Positions 63,496 to 64,000 of a stretch of 64,000 bases of DNA are shown one piece after another (position 1 is the stretch's first letter; every line of letters begins with the position of its first letter). The notes under the pieces were generated by a model. The model searched no databases. It had not been told where the DNA came from and saw only the letters and a program-made list of their open reading frames with translations. A program made the translations under genes and the position numbers. The stretch comes from Acanthosepion pharaonis (taxonomy: Eukaryota; Mollusca; Cephalopoda; Sepiida; Sepiidae), in contig CAHIKZ030002090.1 of NCBI GenBank assembly GCA_903632075.3, forward strand, positions 3,890,001 through 3,954,000. The letters run 5' to 3'.

Positions 63496-64000
63496 TCTAA
63501 TGTAAACAATTTGTTATATTTCGTGCTAAGGAAATAAACACATAACACCAGGTGGATACTAGAAGAAAGGTTTATTGTACACAACAAGTACAATATGAAA
63601 TACGGTACAGTTATACACACAGGTCAATCTAGTAGCGAGTGTCACTAACTGGAAGGTTGGACGTGCTTGCGTCGTCTCGCTCACTTCTCTCTCTGTCCTC
63701 CCCCAGTCTCTCGTAAACAGTGGACTTTATAGGTACTTACTACCTATAGTGTAATCATTCCTGGGGGTGACTGGTTATTCCATCACAATTATAGCTCCTT
63801 ATTCCATAAACTGAGACAAAAAATAGAGTCTGTTTAGTGAGTTAAATTAAAAATTGGAGCATGTGGTCAGTATTCGATACCCGGATAACGAATGCTGATC
63901 TGTAAGGAAACAAAATATCTCAACTGGTTGATCGTCGTAACACGGTCTTTTTACCAATATGTCACGTCGTTTAATCAGGTGACCTAATCAGCCGGGTAAA
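63496..64000. other. Unassigned, possibly an LTR-like or other repeat end
   Basis: Higher GC content than average and a pyrimidine-rich stretch at 63680-63712. No partner copy in the window, so no class can be assigned. Confidence 0.3.

Noticed and set aside
63528..64000. Possible LTR at the right edge
   Set aside because: No partner LTR, target duplication or primer site can be seen before the window ends.

Overview
This is repeat-dominated, AT-rich animal DNA. I find no host protein-coding exon, no intact rRNA or tRNA gene and no prokaryotic-style gene organisation. Long (TA)n and (CA)n tracts occur every 1-3 kb, and almost every recognisable protein fragment belongs to a transposable element. 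tRNA-derived SINEs, RTE-type and CR1/Jockey-type LINE remnants, Tc1/mariner transposons, Penelope-like fragments and Helitrons together suggest a mollusc, most likely an octopus-like cephalopod. That assignment is inference from composition and element types, not from a marker gene.

Layout. 0-9 kb: LINE and Helitron fragments, a SINE, a decayed 5S rRNA-like sequence at 1.97-2.08 kb, a near-perfect hairpin at 3.7 kb, and two RTE LINE 3' ends. 9.17-12.53 kb: a Ty3/gypsy LTR retrotransposon with a 5-bp target duplication and two internal deletions, one of which removed the start of its 3' LTR. 13.2-13.9 kb: a large inverted repeat of Penelope-like sequence. 15.2-15.7 kb: a purine-rich tract. 17.3-19.0 kb: a dead mariner-type transposon next to a mosaic repeat. 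20-29 kb: satellites, LINE tails and a three-unit SINE array broken by a mariner fragment. 30.4-34.8 kb: a Tc1 element with readable ends, a non-autonomous Helitron with both ends, and a foldback-like element holding a Tc1 fragment. 35-49 kb: more SINE, LINE and mariner debris, minisatellites and a three-copy 270-289 bp satellite. 50.7-51.1 and 56.66-57.1 kb: copies of a small tRNA-like element carrying hammerhead ribozymes. 58.2-59.5 kb: the longest LINE remnant. 59.7-62.5 kb: a second Helitron-type region.

The most interesting item is at 56.66-57.1 kb. Two type I hammerhead ribozymes in direct orientation are exactly 380 nt apart and enclose a tRNA-like internal promoter. This is the layout of a retrozyme, an element predicted to release a 380-nt RNA that can be circularised. 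A decayed third copy lies at 50.7 kb on the other strand, and Penelope-like fragments, candidate sources of reverse transcriptase, lie within 1.5 kb. Several other repeat families in the window carry weaker motifs with the same hammerhead layout.

The protein-coding remnants are transposition machinery (Gag, protease, integrase, reverse transcriptases, transposases), and every one shows a frameshift, a stop codon or a deletion. Functional content is therefore most likely limited to RNA-level elements and a few CRE-containing, promoter-like patches.
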